Positions 12,001-21,899 of a stretch of 64,000 nucleotides of DNA are shown one piece after another. The DNA is from Schistosoma haematobium (lineage: Eukaryota > Platyhelminthes > Trematoda > Strigeidida > Schistosomatidae). The DNA lies in contig NC_067202.1 of assembly GCF_000699445.3 (NCBI RefSeq), positions 7,683,458 through 7,747,457 of the forward strand, written 5' to 3'. A model generated the notes under the pieces. That model searched no databases and was not told where the DNA came from. It saw nothing but the letters and a program-made list of their open reading frames with translations. The position numbers were made by a program, and so were the translations under genes. How positions within the stretch are numbered: position 1 is the first letter of the stretch; each line of letters opens with the position of its first letter.

Positions 12001-13549
12001 ATACTTAACTGAGTTTTAGTTTATAAAGTTCAGTCAGACGTTTAAGATCGAGAAATCAGTTTTTTATGTTACTTTGTTTCAGTTTCAGTCAGTCATCTAC
12101 AAAGTAGGACCAGGCAAATATATTCATAGGTTCACGTTGCCGTACCTCATTAGCAGAACAAGATGATCACCAAATTCATAGAAGCAGTTACTTCAATAAT
12201 AGTAAGAAAAGACTTCATATAAGGATATGATACAGGGAGGAAAATTTAGTTCGTAGGAATAAAGGCATGAAATGATTTTAATCTCACGGTTTAAGGAAAG
12301 ACAAAGAGTGTATACACCTACGCTATTGCTATCGATTCTGAACCATATCTCCCAGAGTCTCCAACCATTGGTTACGATACTCATGCGGACCCCAACCAAG
12401 TAATCTGTATCTACCAACATGGCTCAAACTAGAAGTTAACGACTTTATGGACTGATGCTACGTTTTGCTTTGGCCGCCCCTAAATTTCTTCCATCCATCT
12501 GCAATACTGGTCAGGATTGCACACCGTAGTAATCTGTGTTCAGGCATGTGTAACACGTGGCCCAACCATCTCAGTCGATGTAGATTCACAACCTCATCAA
12601 CTGATTTACCATCATTCCCTAATACTCGCGTCTAATCTCACTGTTATTTATCCGGTGATCCCAACAGATGTGAGCAATATTTCTAGAACATTTATGACCA
12701 AACTTAATAATGTAGTTTTTAGCGATGTGTTTAACACCGAAGGATTTTAAAATTCATGGTCCAACCGTTCAAAAATCCCAATTTTATTATAACAAAAAAG
12801 TATATGAACGAATAATATTTGTTTCATTAATTCATAACTAGATTTATATATTTATCAGTTTGTAGGTGTCATTACCAGGGTTTGACTTGATAATTTCGAA
12901 TCTAATGTATAGTAATCTACGGTGAAACATCAAGGAACTGATGAACATTTAGGGCTTTTTCAATATAAAGTAGATGTATGTGATCGTAAACCATTACAAA
13001 TATTTGGTTACGTCGTGTGTATAATATCGAATGAAGAAGATATATACGGAATTCATGTCAGATTGTTAGAAATAGTCAAAAGGGAGACATTACTCAACTT
13101 AGGTTTCTCACTAATTGACAGTTTATTGCAAGATATAATCAGAATTTTCATGAAATTCTACTAAGACCAAGTTAACATGACCTTGACCACTTCTCAATAT
13201 TCATTAAACTCTAATTACCTCAACCGTATGAGAAATTAATCCCTACACGAAGAGCTTAATGATAACGTCTTAGATTCATTTATCAGTTCATTGAATGTGA
13301 TCTATACCACTTCTGACTTAAATGTTTGATTATATGTGTAATCATCTATAACAGATACTCACTAGCTATTCATGTATATATATATATATGTTCATACATA
13401 ATTCATTTCATTTATATTATATTCTGTTTTCGGTCGCTTATCTAATTACAAAGGATGATATGCCAGGAATACGTAAACGTATGATATATGAAATATTGAC
13501 ACAACAATTAATAACTACAAATTTCAAATTAATTGATGATGATAAATAA
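1..13549 (+). CDS. SENP1: SENP1/Ulp1-like SUMO-specific cysteine protease, 3' part, 10 exons
   Basis: Exons 1-95, 1987-2042, 2623-2825, 4359-4527, 5132-5274, 6195-6413, 8023-8102, 9945-10026, 11616-11714 and 13454-13549 have GT-AG borders and join in one frame over 1242 nt to a TAA (413 residues visible). The product is a C48 peptidase, which matures SUMO precursors and removes SUMO from nuclear proteins. In the joined product the active site reads GMHWCLS (His291, Trp292), YYDSMG (Asp308) and QQYNGSDCGVF (Gln355, Cys361). The His-Asp gap of 17 and Asp-Cys gap of 53 equal those of human SENP1, which supports every splice in the catalytic domain. The domain starts near WLSDMVINFY and ends with the RKRM..EIL helix typical of SENP1/2. 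The N-terminal part seen is a non-catalytic linker with a coiled-coil-like stretch. The first exon(s) lie left of the window. SENP1 versus SENP2 is not decided. Confidence 0.93.
880..1403 (+). mobile_element. Truncated LINE 3' end with TGAC tail
   Basis: Degenerate remnant of the C-terminal region of a non-LTR reverse transcriptase family whose better copies (42536-43222, 53112-53585) encode RWLGHV.R.PE(H/Y)RLPRRAM and HQSLKSLT. The 3' end is a short (TGAC)n run at about 1388-1403. It lies in the first visible SENP intron. Confidence 0.6.
1987..2042 (+). CDS. SENP1: SENP exon b (56 nt)
   Basis: Small exon between acceptor TTTTTAG and donor GTAAGC. Its phase fits both neighbours and gives the linker peptide CNLSPILPRNRIQRIDDA. 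It is too short for ORF callers. Confidence 0.75.
2623..2825 (+). CDS. SENP1: SENP exon c
   Basis: Acceptor TTGCTAG, donor GTAATT. It encodes a charged linker containing WLESIAESPYLSDNWLNNL and an Arg/Glu-rich helix. It ends in phase 0. Confidence 0.85.
4359..4527 (+). CDS. SENP1: SENP exon d
   Basis: Acceptor TATTTCAG, donor GTATGA. Short coiled-coil (AEKERIDNLEQRLACLL) followed by a Pro-rich linker. It leads straight into the catalytic domain. Confidence 0.88.
5132..5274 (+). CDS. SENP1: SENP exon e, start of catalytic domain
   Basis: Acceptor TTTCTTAG, donor GTCAGT. It carries the conserved entry to Ulp1 domains: …VDKFRLVITRRELMTL followed by TNWLSDM. A possible ATG upstream (5047) lies in intron sequence and is not the gene start. 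Confidence 0.92.
5828..5968 (-). repeat. Unclassified retroposon 3' fragment (family C)
   Basis: Shares with 8765-8965 and 41843-42170 a TTTATTTATT-type end, the phrase 'ttggtacaaggggc' and 'cgggtacccgaaccgaagcag'. The A/T tail on the left suggests a minus-strand retroposon. The coding source is not seen. Confidence 0.45.
6195..6413 (+). CDS. SENP1: SENP exon f, catalytic His
   Basis: Exactly 73 codons in phase 0. It contains VINFYLQLL, the YSGVRRWT segment and GMHWCLS with the catalytic His and adjacent Trp. Donor GTAAGT. Confidence 0.95.
6600..6822. repeat. Family C fragment
   Basis: Contains 'acaaggtagtggagcaacgt…agacgcagtc', matching the internal part of the 41843-42170 copy. It abuts the foldback repeat at 6823. 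Confidence 0.35.
6823..7148 (-). repeat. Foldback repeat with tRNA-like region and hammerhead core
   Basis: The inverted arms begin 'aatagttgaattcatga' (left) and end as its reverse complement (right). On the minus strand there is a tRNA-like region (GGCTCAGTGGTCTAGAGGTT as A-box side, GGTTCGAGTCC as B box), then a hammerhead core at about 6886-6931: CUGAGGA (6918-6924), GAAA (6899-6902), stem III ACGG/CCGU and a GUC site. Stem I has one mismatch and stem II is weakened, so activity is doubtful. Confidence 0.65.
8023..8102 (+). CDS. SENP1: SENP exon g, catalytic Asp
   Basis: 80 nt, acceptor TTTCAAG, donor GTAAGT. It encodes CIDLRVKTITYYDSMGSG, including the catalytic Asp in YYDSMG. Confidence 0.93.
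8155..8325. repeat. Short foldback repeat, 34-bp perfect inverted repeat
   Basis: 8184-8217 and 8280-8313 are perfect reverse complements (34/34) around a 62-bp loop. The loop keeps part of the hammerhead unit (AGGACGAAACGG…GTCCAGTG), but the CUGAGGA box is damaged and the tRNA-like part is deleted. Internal-deletion derivative of the family at 6823-7148. Confidence 0.7.
8765..8965 (-). repeat. Retroposon 3' fragment (family C)
   Basis: Starts with a TTTATTTATTTATTT tail, then 'ctggcacaagggggc' and 'cgggtgcccaaaccgaagca', as in 41843-42170. Minus orientation is inferred from the tail. Confidence 0.5.
9945..10026 (+). CDS. SENP1: SENP exon h
   Basis: 82 nt linking the Asp and Cys exons. It reads as a polar helix ending PDSWKLVNTE. 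Donor GTAATT. Phases fit both sides. Confidence 0.88.
11030..11575 (+). repeat. Retroposon fragment (family C, opposite orientation)
   Basis: Ends 'gcccccttgtaccaatgtttatgtg', the reverse complement of the start of the 8765 and 41843 copies, and contains 'ggctccaggatcgtgag' and 'gaaccaattcttggtcacc', matching the 42060-42130 region in reverse. Longest copy of this family here; no long ORF. Confidence 0.5.
11616..11714 (+). CDS. SENP1: SENP exon i, catalytic Gln and Cys
   Basis: 33 codons, phase 0 to 0. It encodes PQQYNGSDCGVFLC with the oxyanion-hole Gln and the nucleophile Cys, followed by …FTFSQ. Donor GTAATC. Confidence 0.96.
12080..12640 (-). mobile_element. Truncated LINE 3' end, minus strand
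   Basis: Reverse-complement relative of 42536-43222: 'cagtcagtcatc' tail at 12084, then 'gagtctccaaccattggttacga' and 'ccccaaccaag'. Reading frames are broken. It lies in the last SENP intron. Confidence 0.55.
13454..13549 (+). CDS. SENP1: SENP terminal exon
   Basis: Acceptor TACAAAG. It encodes DDMPGIRKRMIYEIL… and ends in TAA at 13547-13549. The family's C-terminal helix is present, so the protein is complete at this end. An AATAAA overlaps the stop region. Confidence 0.92.
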   Translation, partial: DDMPGIRKRMIYEILTQQLITTNFKLIDDDK

Positions 13550-14782
13550 ATAAAGAAAGAAAGAAAAAACAAGATGTTTTTGTTTTAAATAGAGATCCTT
13601 TTTTCTGCAATCGTTGTTCTTTTCTTTTTTCTTTCTTTTTCTTCTCTCTGTTGTATTGTATTGTATGTATGTATGTATGTCTTCTGTGTCTTTGTTTTCC
13701 CCTTACCAATCTGTACACAATACCTTTTATTTATAAAAGAGTTTAAAAACTTTATTTTTGTTTAAAAAAATATATTCATAATATTCTATTTCTATTTAAC
13801 TGAATAGAAAGAATTTCGATTGTTTCTATGGAGTTTTGCCTACTTGACTATTGCATATTGTTGTAACTCATCAAGTTACATGTCTATCTATACGAGTTTG
13901 AGCCAGGTTTATTTTTTTTAATGTATTTGTTTAGGTGATAGTGATAATACTCAGTTATCTAAACTAAATCACGTGAATCTGGATTGAAATTTACGAGTTT
14001 CTAGTTGACATTCGATTGTTTCAATCACTAAATCATCCCTTAATGAATTCAGGACTCTTTTGAGGTTAACGTGTCTTGTCTATTAATTACTTATGTTAGT
14101 ATCTTGAATTTTTGTGTTTATGATTTGTTGAACATTTATTCTTAAGTGGTAGAGTATTATAACCGCAATAGTTACTTTGTTAAGATTCGCAACATTTGGA
14201 GGATTTTGGGGGATGAAATCAATGTAGGGTTTTTTTCGAATCCAGCGATTGCAATTTTCGTTAATTTTTTGGATAGGTCATGAAAACCCTATTGAAACTA
14301 ACCAGTTAGTTTAAACAACTGAGATAAGTAACTTTCTTTGATCGTTAATGAATGAATTCTCGTTGAATTTCCTCAAATTTCTTTATCTAATCATGTCCAG
14401 TGAAGCTTGAAAGCATTCAAATAGTCGTCAGTAAATTAATTATAATTCTTAAGCCATCAAGGGCTAAAAATCTTAATCAAATAGTTTACCAATAACGTTT
14501 TATGATCAGAATCTACTGAGGCTCCATATTCATTGTAACGATTCAGGCAAGAAAAGATGCACATTTGGTAAATGTTATTGCTGAGACCATAATTTATGGA
14601 CGACTTTAGTGACCTTGAGAATGTCCATCTACCTACTAGGACTAAATGAGGATTATAAAGCAATTTGAAGGACGAGGTTTATGATTTATAGTTGATGGTT
14701 ATGGTTAAGAATTAGATATATGGTTTTTCATCACCGACTTCAGCTAAAATGCTAACGGGTGAATGAATTTCGAACAGAATAT

Positions 14783-14833
14783 CTATTTCATTCGGTTCTC
14801 ATTAGCTGCTTTTCACTTGTAATATTAAAAATC
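14783..14833 (-). repeat. Relic of PLE pLTR hammerhead segment
   Basis: On the minus strand the order GCAG-CUAAUGAG-AACCGAAU-GAAA-UAGAUAUU-CUG matches the pLTR end at 26773-26820. One core base differs (CUAAUGA instead of CUGAUGA). The small stem III and the AUU site before CUG are kept. Confidence 0.45.
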
Positions 14834-15164
14834 AAAATTACAAAGTGGATTGAAATATTTACGAATTAAATGTACATAATGGTTCTTAAATTGCAGATTT
14901 AGATGTCAGGGAGAGAATAAGTTAACTTACTTAAAACAAAGTTATTATTCTTAGGAAAACTGGCTAATTCACTATGTACATGCTTTTCGAAACGTTTCGT
15001 TTCGATTATTTCGTATTACATTTAGACGACTAGTTACTTCTCTCATCGTCAATTTCTTTTCTTGTCACAATCATTATCTTTTTTTCTGTTGATATTTACT
15101 TACTGTATTGTTAGCCAATAGTGACCAATCTAAGTCATATAATTAGTAGTTGATATAAGATGGT

Positions 15165-15225
15165 GGTTGGAGGTGATCAACAGGGTTTCGTGCTATTTGG
15201 TACTCGTCAGCAAGGTATACCTGTA
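15165..15225 (-). repeat. Third repeat with hammerhead-like core
   Basis: Minus strand reads CUGACGAG-UACCAAAUAGCAC-GAAAC. The two core boxes are intact, stem II has one mismatch, and stem III and a cleavage site are not clear. A relative with a damaged core is at about 31305-31350. Confidence 0.35.
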
Positions 15226-16537
15226 ATGTTGATGTGACTGATACTCCCTAAAGAACCTGGCACATGGCAGTGATCAATCGATGGTGAATTATTAATCGGT
15301 TGTCATAAATCCACTTTTAGAAGGAACTTTTTTTGTCTCTTATGCACAGATACTTATGGATTTAGAGTATACAGATAACATAGTTATGATTAGTGAAAGC
15401 TCTAACCTTAATACAGATTCTTCTGAATGGCGTGGCTCCTGGTGTAAAAATGTTTGGGACTCATTATCTAAAAAAAAAACTTTGCTTCAGTGCTCAGTAG
15501 GATGTTAGGAACTGGAGTAATTCAAAACTTATACTAACATTCTTATCAATTTTGATATGTTGGTTGGCAACATGCACATATGCCAACATGAGACTGATCA
15601 ATTGCAGTCTTAAACATAAATAGGAAGATTCAGGCAAACAATACCAAGTGGATTTGTCATAACTGATGTTTGTTACGTATTCGAAAGAATCAGTAACATT
15701 GCGTAATGAACTCAATAATAAATTAGTAAGCCACCGATATGACTCCTGCTTCTTTGTCTTTGTTTATTCAAACAATAATGATAATAACATTGAAACCAGG
15801 AACCGATTTAAGTTAGGCAACCATTGAAAAGTGGATGTCAATTTCATGCTGATATGAGATTCCTCAGAAGTGCGTATTCACAACCGGTAGTCGGAACCAG
15901 AACCCTTGTTCGTGATCTCAATGTAATTCAAAAGTCTCCATACTGACGATAATATTAATGGGCTTCACATACATTTTATGATCGGTAGCCGGTAACACTA
16001 GTCCTTAATCCGCTATACGTTAAACCCTATGATTTTCATTATGATTCATAGAAAATATAGAATAATGGTTATAGCGAAACGCACATGTGAGTTATGAATC
16101 TAAAAATAAATATCCAACTTTACTTTGTGTATTCACCATCGAGTTTATTCACCCTGATTAATTGGTTTCGTATAATCGAATCTATGTATAGGCTGTAATT
16201 TACTTTGATTCAGTTCAGAAAATAAAATGACATTTAGTTTGGTGAGTTTACATAAAATGTATATTGCTAGAATAGAATTATTTTAGAAGAAGATTGTTAG
16301 TTAAAGACGTTCTAGGATTATTCAATTGAGTTATACATTAGTGTGTTAAGTTCTTAATCGAAGATTTTAGTTTTACCTCTGAATATTCACTGTTTTTCTC
16401 TTCGAACTATATCATGGTTACCATCATGTGATTTCCTCTGAACATATTGATCAATAAAATAACTACTCGGACTGACTATCATTTGTACTAAGTTCAAAAT
16501 TGAGATGATGGAGAAGATTTGTAGCTCATGTGGATGA

Positions 16538-16599
16538 TTTTGATTGATTTTTGTTCTCTGACTAAACCATACAGCTCAGAGAACAAAAATTCATCAAAA
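16538..16599. repeat. 24-bp imperfect hairpin
   Basis: 16538-16561 and 16576-16599 are reverse complements at 22 of 24 positions around a 14-nt loop. It is outside any identified gene and has no T-run typical of a terminator. Confidence 0.6.
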
Positions 16600-16865
16600 T
16601 AAGTTCAATATTGTTTCTGATAGATATTGTCTGTTGCCACGGCAACTTTCTTTCATTGACCCATGTCATATTATTGAACGATAGTTCATTTATAAAGCTA
16701 GCCCATATTTACTTACAAGTTAAAATTAAAATAATAAAAAAACTTCATTTAGATATTACACTTATAATCATCATTCATTACTTTAGTATTACATTGACTT
16801 TCAGATAATTATTTAATACAATACCTATTCTAAAAGTAATAACAAATGAAGTGGTCGACGAACCT

Positions 16866-16871
16866 TTTATT
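16866..16871 (-). promoter_or_regulatory. Poly(A) signal of the lectin gene
   Basis: AATAAA on the minus strand, about 45 nt past the stop codon of the lectin-like ORF, in the expected position for 3' end formation. Confidence 0.6.
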
Positions 16872-16915
16872 TTTTCTTCTTTACAACATGTAATGTAAAC
16901 ATTCAATCATGAAGT

Positions 16916-17848
16916 TTACTTCTTCCCAGGTGTTTGGTGTGTAGTATTTCCATTCAACTTCACGGTAGTTGTAGGTGTAATCGTCGTCATTTCAACTGTT
17001 GTTGAATTTGTATTATGTGAAGTAACATTTACTGTTGAATTGGAGGTATTCTTAAGATGTTTCATAATATTATCTAAATGGCTACGACTATGTAAATGAA
17101 TAATTATGACTCTTGATCTTGAATTATTTCTATTTATAGTATGATTATGATGTAAAGTGATTGTAGTATTAGGAGTAACAGGTAAATGTGGTCGACTTAT
17201 TATCACTCGTCTATTTGGTATACTCAATAATTCACATACAAAATATTTTGTTTCAGTACAGTAATGTACACCCCATTTACCACTAGCATAATCTATTGAT
17301 AGACAAGCAATATCATTTGCTTTTAAATTTTCCAATACAGGACTATGATGATGTAGAAAACGTAAAGTTACAGGTGTATGATCTGTCCACGTTTGTATTA
17401 CATGTCTATGTTGACCATTGAATTCATGCACAATTAATTTGATCAATCCACCAATCCAAAATTGTCTTGCTTCTGTGGATAAAACCCAACCCATTATTAC
17501 ATGTATCATAGATGAGCTATGAATTGATACTAAATCACCGTACACAATATTTCTTGATTGATTGGGATGCTTAGTATTCAATGTTGTATTTATATAGTCA
17601 TTTAAAGAAACATTATGTTTTGTAGCATTCTGAATTAATGTCTCATTAATAAGTTGGATATTTCCAGACAACTTTTGACAAAATCTCATTGCATCAAAAT
17701 GACTAAGACGTGCATCATTACCGCCATGAACATACACAAGTGTTAAATATGAGCTAACATGTTTTACTGATATCTTCCAACTACTTGTGAGTAGTAAATT
17801 CCAAATTAATAAAAGAATAAGCGATATTATTCGTGATAACTTTTTCAT
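16916..17848 (-). CDS. Secreted C-type-lectin-like protein, intronless
   Basis: 310 residues. The start ATG is followed by a basic then hydrophobic signal peptide (about 1-23). A C-type-lectin-like domain spans about 38-206: hydrophobic start, AMRFC (Cys57), DLVSIHS (105-111), FWIGG (130-134), then Cys182, Cys197 and Cys205 (FVCE) as the expected disulfide cysteines. No EPN or QPD motif is present, and the usual WND site reads WGV, so canonical calcium/sugar binding is doubtful. The tail (about 220-310) is rich in Thr, Asn and His with many N-x-S/T sites, like an exposed glycosylated stalk; no transmembrane segment follows. It could act at the worm surface or as a secreted host-facing protein (inference). 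An intronless gene among intron-rich neighbours might be a retrocopy; no poly(A) tract or target duplication was seen. Confidence 0.85.
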   Translation of the reverse strand: MKKLSRIISLILLLIWNLLLTSSWKISVKHVSSYLTLVYVHGGNDARLSHFDAMRFCQKLSGNIQLINETLIQNATKHNVSLNDYINTTLNTKHPNQSRNIVYGDLVSIHSSSMIHVIMGWVLSTEARQFWIGGLIKLIVHEFNGQHRHVIQTWTDHTPVTLRFLHHHSPVLENLKANDIACLSIDYASGKWGVHYCTETKYFVCELLSIPNRRVIISRPHLPVTPNTTITLHHNHTINRNNSRSRVIIIHLHSRSHLDNIMKHLKNTSNSTVNVTSHNTNSTTVEMTTITPTTTVKLNGNTTHQTPGKK

Positions 17849-18719
17849 TGCATAAAATATTCTATCCTTTTTTCAAAGTACACATGTATTTATACAATAG
17901 CTAACCAATTAATTATAGAGTACATTGTAATCTATAAATAAGGTTGATTATTCAATGTTTACTTATAGAATAATTCTCATTTAGACAGAATTAGTGCATT
18001 CAATTATTGATGTGTACACCGAATATTATATTTTCGTACTCAGTTTACTATTCCCATACATACCATCTTTTTCATATTCACTATGGTTTGTTTAAACACA
18101 CTAAGTCATTGCACTTGAAAGCCTGCTGAGGAATGATTACTTTTCAAAGTAATATTCGTGTAAACTACAACAATTTTCATGTTGAAGTTTCACATCATCA
18201 ACTGACTTGAGTTAGGTGACCATTGAAAAGCAGCAAGATTTGAACAGTTGTTCTGTCTCATTTCAAGAAACGTGATGAATTGGCGTCCACAACCGAAATT
18301 GGACCAATTAATACAAAGGTTAAGCGCTTAGGGCCTGATGGGTTTAGGTTTTATCCCCAGTGACTTGCAGAGAAGTGCTTCCAGGGACCGCATCACGAGG
18401 AAACACAACTGTCTAAGATTCACTGGTTTACATCGGCCATCTGGTAGTAACACGTGTAGCACTAATGACAAATTCCAGACTAGAAAAAACTATCTGCCCT
18501 GTTCATCATAATTTTGAATGGTTCACCTGTTGAGATCAGTCTATTATGAAAATATACACAACATTTCCTGAATTATTTGTATATTTATGTAGTGAAAAAC
18601 TAATCAAATACACTCACATTATACAATAGTTGAATGTTCACAAATGTTAGAAGTTGAATCAACACTGATCAATAAGTGAATGGTATAACATAAATTTGAT
18701 GAAAAACTTTATCAGTATA

Positions 18720-19140
18720 GATATGAGCAAAGATAAATAGTGGCTAGCAGTAAATCCAGGACGCACGTTTCATCCTATTCGGGACTCGTCAGCTAGAAGT
18801 ACCTGCATCCCAGAGTTGCTGTTTACTCCGGGACTCGAACTTAGTACCGTTCGCTTCAAACACCATCGCGTTGTTCACTTGGTGTTGCTTTACTTGTATC
18901 TTCCCATTGTTATTTGGGAGTGCAATTGATCAGTCTCTTGTTCACATATGTGCATCCTTTGAGGATGGCCTCGACATGACCTTAAGTCACAAGCTTTTTA
19001 AGGAATGACTTAAGGCTGTATTGAAACAATACGCACAAGACGCACATATGCCAACATGAGACTGATCAATTGAAGTCCTAAATAACAATGGGAAGATATA
19101 AGTAAAGCAACACCAAGTGAATTTAATACAGATACAAGTT
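18720..19140 (-). repeat. Sm-alpha-like SINE copies with hammerhead ribozyme
   Basis: Minus-strand unit with a B-box-like GTTCGAGTCCCGG (18826-18840 area), the hammerhead at 18755-18798, and GCTAGCCA downstream. It continues into sequence with 'tgccaacatgagactgatcaattg' and 'tacaagtaaagcaacacc…', typical of the Sm-alpha family. The arrangement is rearranged, with partial inverted copies. Confidence 0.75.
18755..18798 (-). ncRNA. Hammerhead ribozyme, apparently intact (Sm-alpha type)
   Basis: Minus strand: CUGACGA box at 18786-18792; stem II GUCC/GGAU (one G-U pair); GAAA at 18768-18771; short stem III ACG/CGU with a 2-nt loop; GUC site with predicted cleavage between 18760 and 18759; stem I UCUAG/CUGGA (5 pairs, one G-U). 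All invariant core bases are present. This is the minimal stem III form known for Sm-alpha hammerheads. Transcription is not shown by the sequence. Confidence 0.75.
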
Positions 19141-20219
19141 TATTTAATTTAAAGCCGGTTATACTCAGTTTTTCAAGTCCCAAGTAAACTGAACCCCATA
19201 AACTTGCGACATTTTATTATTGATTACAATTTAATTATTGTCTTCGTCATGGATTGTAATGAAGTTTCAGATCACCTCAATGATTGACCAACTGTCTAAT
19301 CTTACTGAACATTACAGACTTTATCATTTTTCATAAAAATTGTATACTTAATTGCAGTCAAAAATGATGCTTGCATTGTATTCTTTCATTTAAATTGACT
19401 GAATATTCTAAAACTTAGGTTTAAAGTAGAAAATATTTCATACATACAAGTGAAGTTTTTGTGATTAAGAGAATATAATTATTTCACTTACATAATCAAC
19501 AAGTACATATGTTTGCGATCCATTGTTATGTGTAAGGAATTCAGCGTTAATGTATCACACCTCACATTTTTTCTATTCAAAAAGGATTCATTCTGTATGC
19601 TTACATAACATGTTTCAGTATGCATGCACTGATCAAATCAAAGTGTTCAAAACAACCACAACAGTGTAACAATTCCACCTGATAAATATCTGGAATACGC
19701 ACCAAATTAATGTATTAAAACGATTTAGTATAAACTGTTAGATCTAGAGCTTTGATTTCTTTCTAGACCTGGCACTACTTGAGCATTGGAATGCTAGAAC
19801 CCCACAATTTGCAAGTGAGAACATAGGATACGAGTGATAAAAAATGCTATTCCAAACAGTGTCAAATGTATTACAAAACTCTTAGGTATTCGTAGTTTTT
19901 AGTGAAAGCGAAATCATCATTACAGCCACCCAATACGTGTGTAGTGAGTTTTAGCTTTTGTTCAATAGGGAAGCTACATGTCATGATTCTGAAATGTACC
20001 CCGAAAAGATTATTAGATGGAATGTCTCAGGCTCTTTCTCAGTTTCTTTGAGTTCACTCGGTGGCCGTCCTTACATAAACTATATGAAAATGTTGACCTA
20101 TTCGACCAATGTTTACATAGGGTCTATTCCTTTACTTATTAATTTTACTAAATGTTTTAGAAGCATTGTTTGGTATAGTTGAAAAACCAAGTGAGCAATA
20201 TTAAGTACCAGTTAGAGAT

Positions 20220-20640
20220 AGTAAATCGATTGATGAGACTGTTAGTGTTCATCAATTTCGACTGATGTCAGTTGGAAGAAAGTTAGGTGAAGTTGAACAG
20301 GAATCGAAGATCAGTGTTGGTGAGTGATCAATACTACATCTGTTGGAGTCATGCCCATAATCACCTGCAGATGTTGAATAACGGTGTTGCTGATGAATTA
20401 TTTATTAAATTTTCTAGAAAAACCCTGTTTTTATTCTACGAATACATTCCATACTTCGGAACCATGTCCATCAACTTCAGCCTATCTTATATTTAATAGT
20501 ACTACTGTTATTTTAATTACATTCTCTATTTTATGACGTCAATTTTTTGTATATTCCCGTGGTAATATGGTTGTGACAACTTAAAATGGCGCTTGCTTAT
20601 TCCGGATCCTAGGCATATTATGTCTAACTGACTGACTGGG
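20220..20640 (+). mobile_element. Truncated LINE 3' end with TGAC tail
   Basis: Ends 'ctaactgactgactggg' (about 20625-20641) like the 1403 and 53585 copies, preceded by 'cgactgatgtcagttggaagaaagttaggtg', a degenerate form of the RTAAGTT region in those copies. No intact frame. Confidence 0.4.
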
Positions 20641-20939
20641 TTCAATAACTGAGAATATTATGAAACCACATGTGTTATATGACTTATACCTCTATAAAAC
20701 GTTATAAAATCGTCAATCAGGATATCGAATTTTATGACACTGCTTCTATGTTAAGCCGATGACACGCTAACCAGCACTAGCAGTCTTAAGTCGCTTAAAA
20801 TCTTTATATAGTATATAGCAATTTCTCGCCTTCTCCTCGTTGAATCCTGAACACGGTATTAGCCTCCGCTGTATGAATAATATAGTTTATATACAAACAG
20901 ACCAGACTGCATCATACCATGAAATGGAAAATAACAATC

Positions 20940-21245
20940 ATGCATGATCAATCGCCGACTGCATATACAAATTTTCATGTGCCTGCGAAACAGTCACATT
21001 GGTAAAACACATCCTAAAGTGTCTCAGTTCATTGGGATTAGAACCATTTAGAAGTGTTATTGCAAAGCATCTGTATGGCACAGGACATTAGTATGAAAAG
21101 CGGAGATCTTCCAGGATCATCAATTGACAGTCGAATTCCCTTTTTCTTGAATTCACCAAATCCACTAACATCAGACGATTCAAGCTGAGCTTATACGTCA
21201 AAAAAGGAAACAATTACAACACTTTCCTTACCATGGTGACATAAT
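20940..21245 (+). pseudogene. Penelope-like GIY-YIG relic
   Basis: Diverged copy of the C-terminal nuclease region of the element at 26515-29745: 'acaaattttcatgtgcctgcgaaacagtcacattggta' parallels 28938-28978, and 'cctttaccatggtga' is a similar end to …LPW-stop. Frame broken. Confidence 0.55.
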
Positions 21246-21349
21246 CGTCAGTTTATTACGCCATTCTTGTAATTATTTCGCCCTTATTTGAATTGCATCA
21301 CTTTGTGCAATATATATATAGTTAGACACTAATACCGTTAAATAGCGAC

Positions 21350-21540
21350 TCAGTGATCTAGAGATTAAGTGTTCGCGCACGAGACTGAAATTTCTGAGTC
21401 CGATTGCCGTATGCGGAGTCATGGATGAGCAGTTCTAAGTGTCGCATAATAGGGAGAAAACAGATGCCTAGTGCTTTCAGGTATCAATGATAGTATAACT
21501 TTGATCGGTCCTATGATTCAATGCAAGTCAACAACCTCTA
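21350..21540 (+). repeat. Degenerate half of the tRNA-like/hammerhead foldback repeat
   Basis: 'gcgactcagtgatctagagattaagtg' and 'ctgagtccgattgc' match the tRNA-like part; the hammerhead part is mutated (…agggagaaaacagatgcctagtgc). Confidence 0.45.
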
Positions 21541-21899
21541 TAACCTCTTACTGACGTATATATTTATACATTTAGTGAAGTATTATATACTCCTTTTGTA
21601 CATCTAAATTTATTTATTTAGATTATTCATCATTTTAGAATTTGAATCTACACACTGATAAAATTTCATTCTGATATTTCTTTGACTCTTCGATTGGTGC
21701 GTTGTTCAAATTCAATAGTGGATTGTTTTGATTCCTGTCATCTAATGTAGATGTTCTAAAATGCAATAAATCAAAATGTGGTGAATAATGGTATTCAATA
21801 AGTGTTAATTCTATGACTAAACAGTGATAAAAACACTTATTTAAACATTCATACTTTCATTATTGTATTGGTTGTTTGAATCTTCTCATTGATTTTTAC

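Larger units (their letters stand above)
13550..16865. other. Intergenic region, no gene seen
   Basis: Between the SENP stop and the lectin poly(A) signal. It holds a GTAT microsatellite at about 13650-13680, a PLE relic (14783-14833), a hammerhead-like repeat (about 15165-15225), a tRNA-like repeat fragment (about 15790-16030) and a hairpin (16538-16599). No convincing exon was found on either strand. Confidence 0.5.

Noticed and set aside
12922..13164. 80-codon plus-strand ORF in the last SENP intron
   Set aside because: No recognisable motif, no splice fit to the SENP frame, and near the size expected by chance in this AT-rich DNA.
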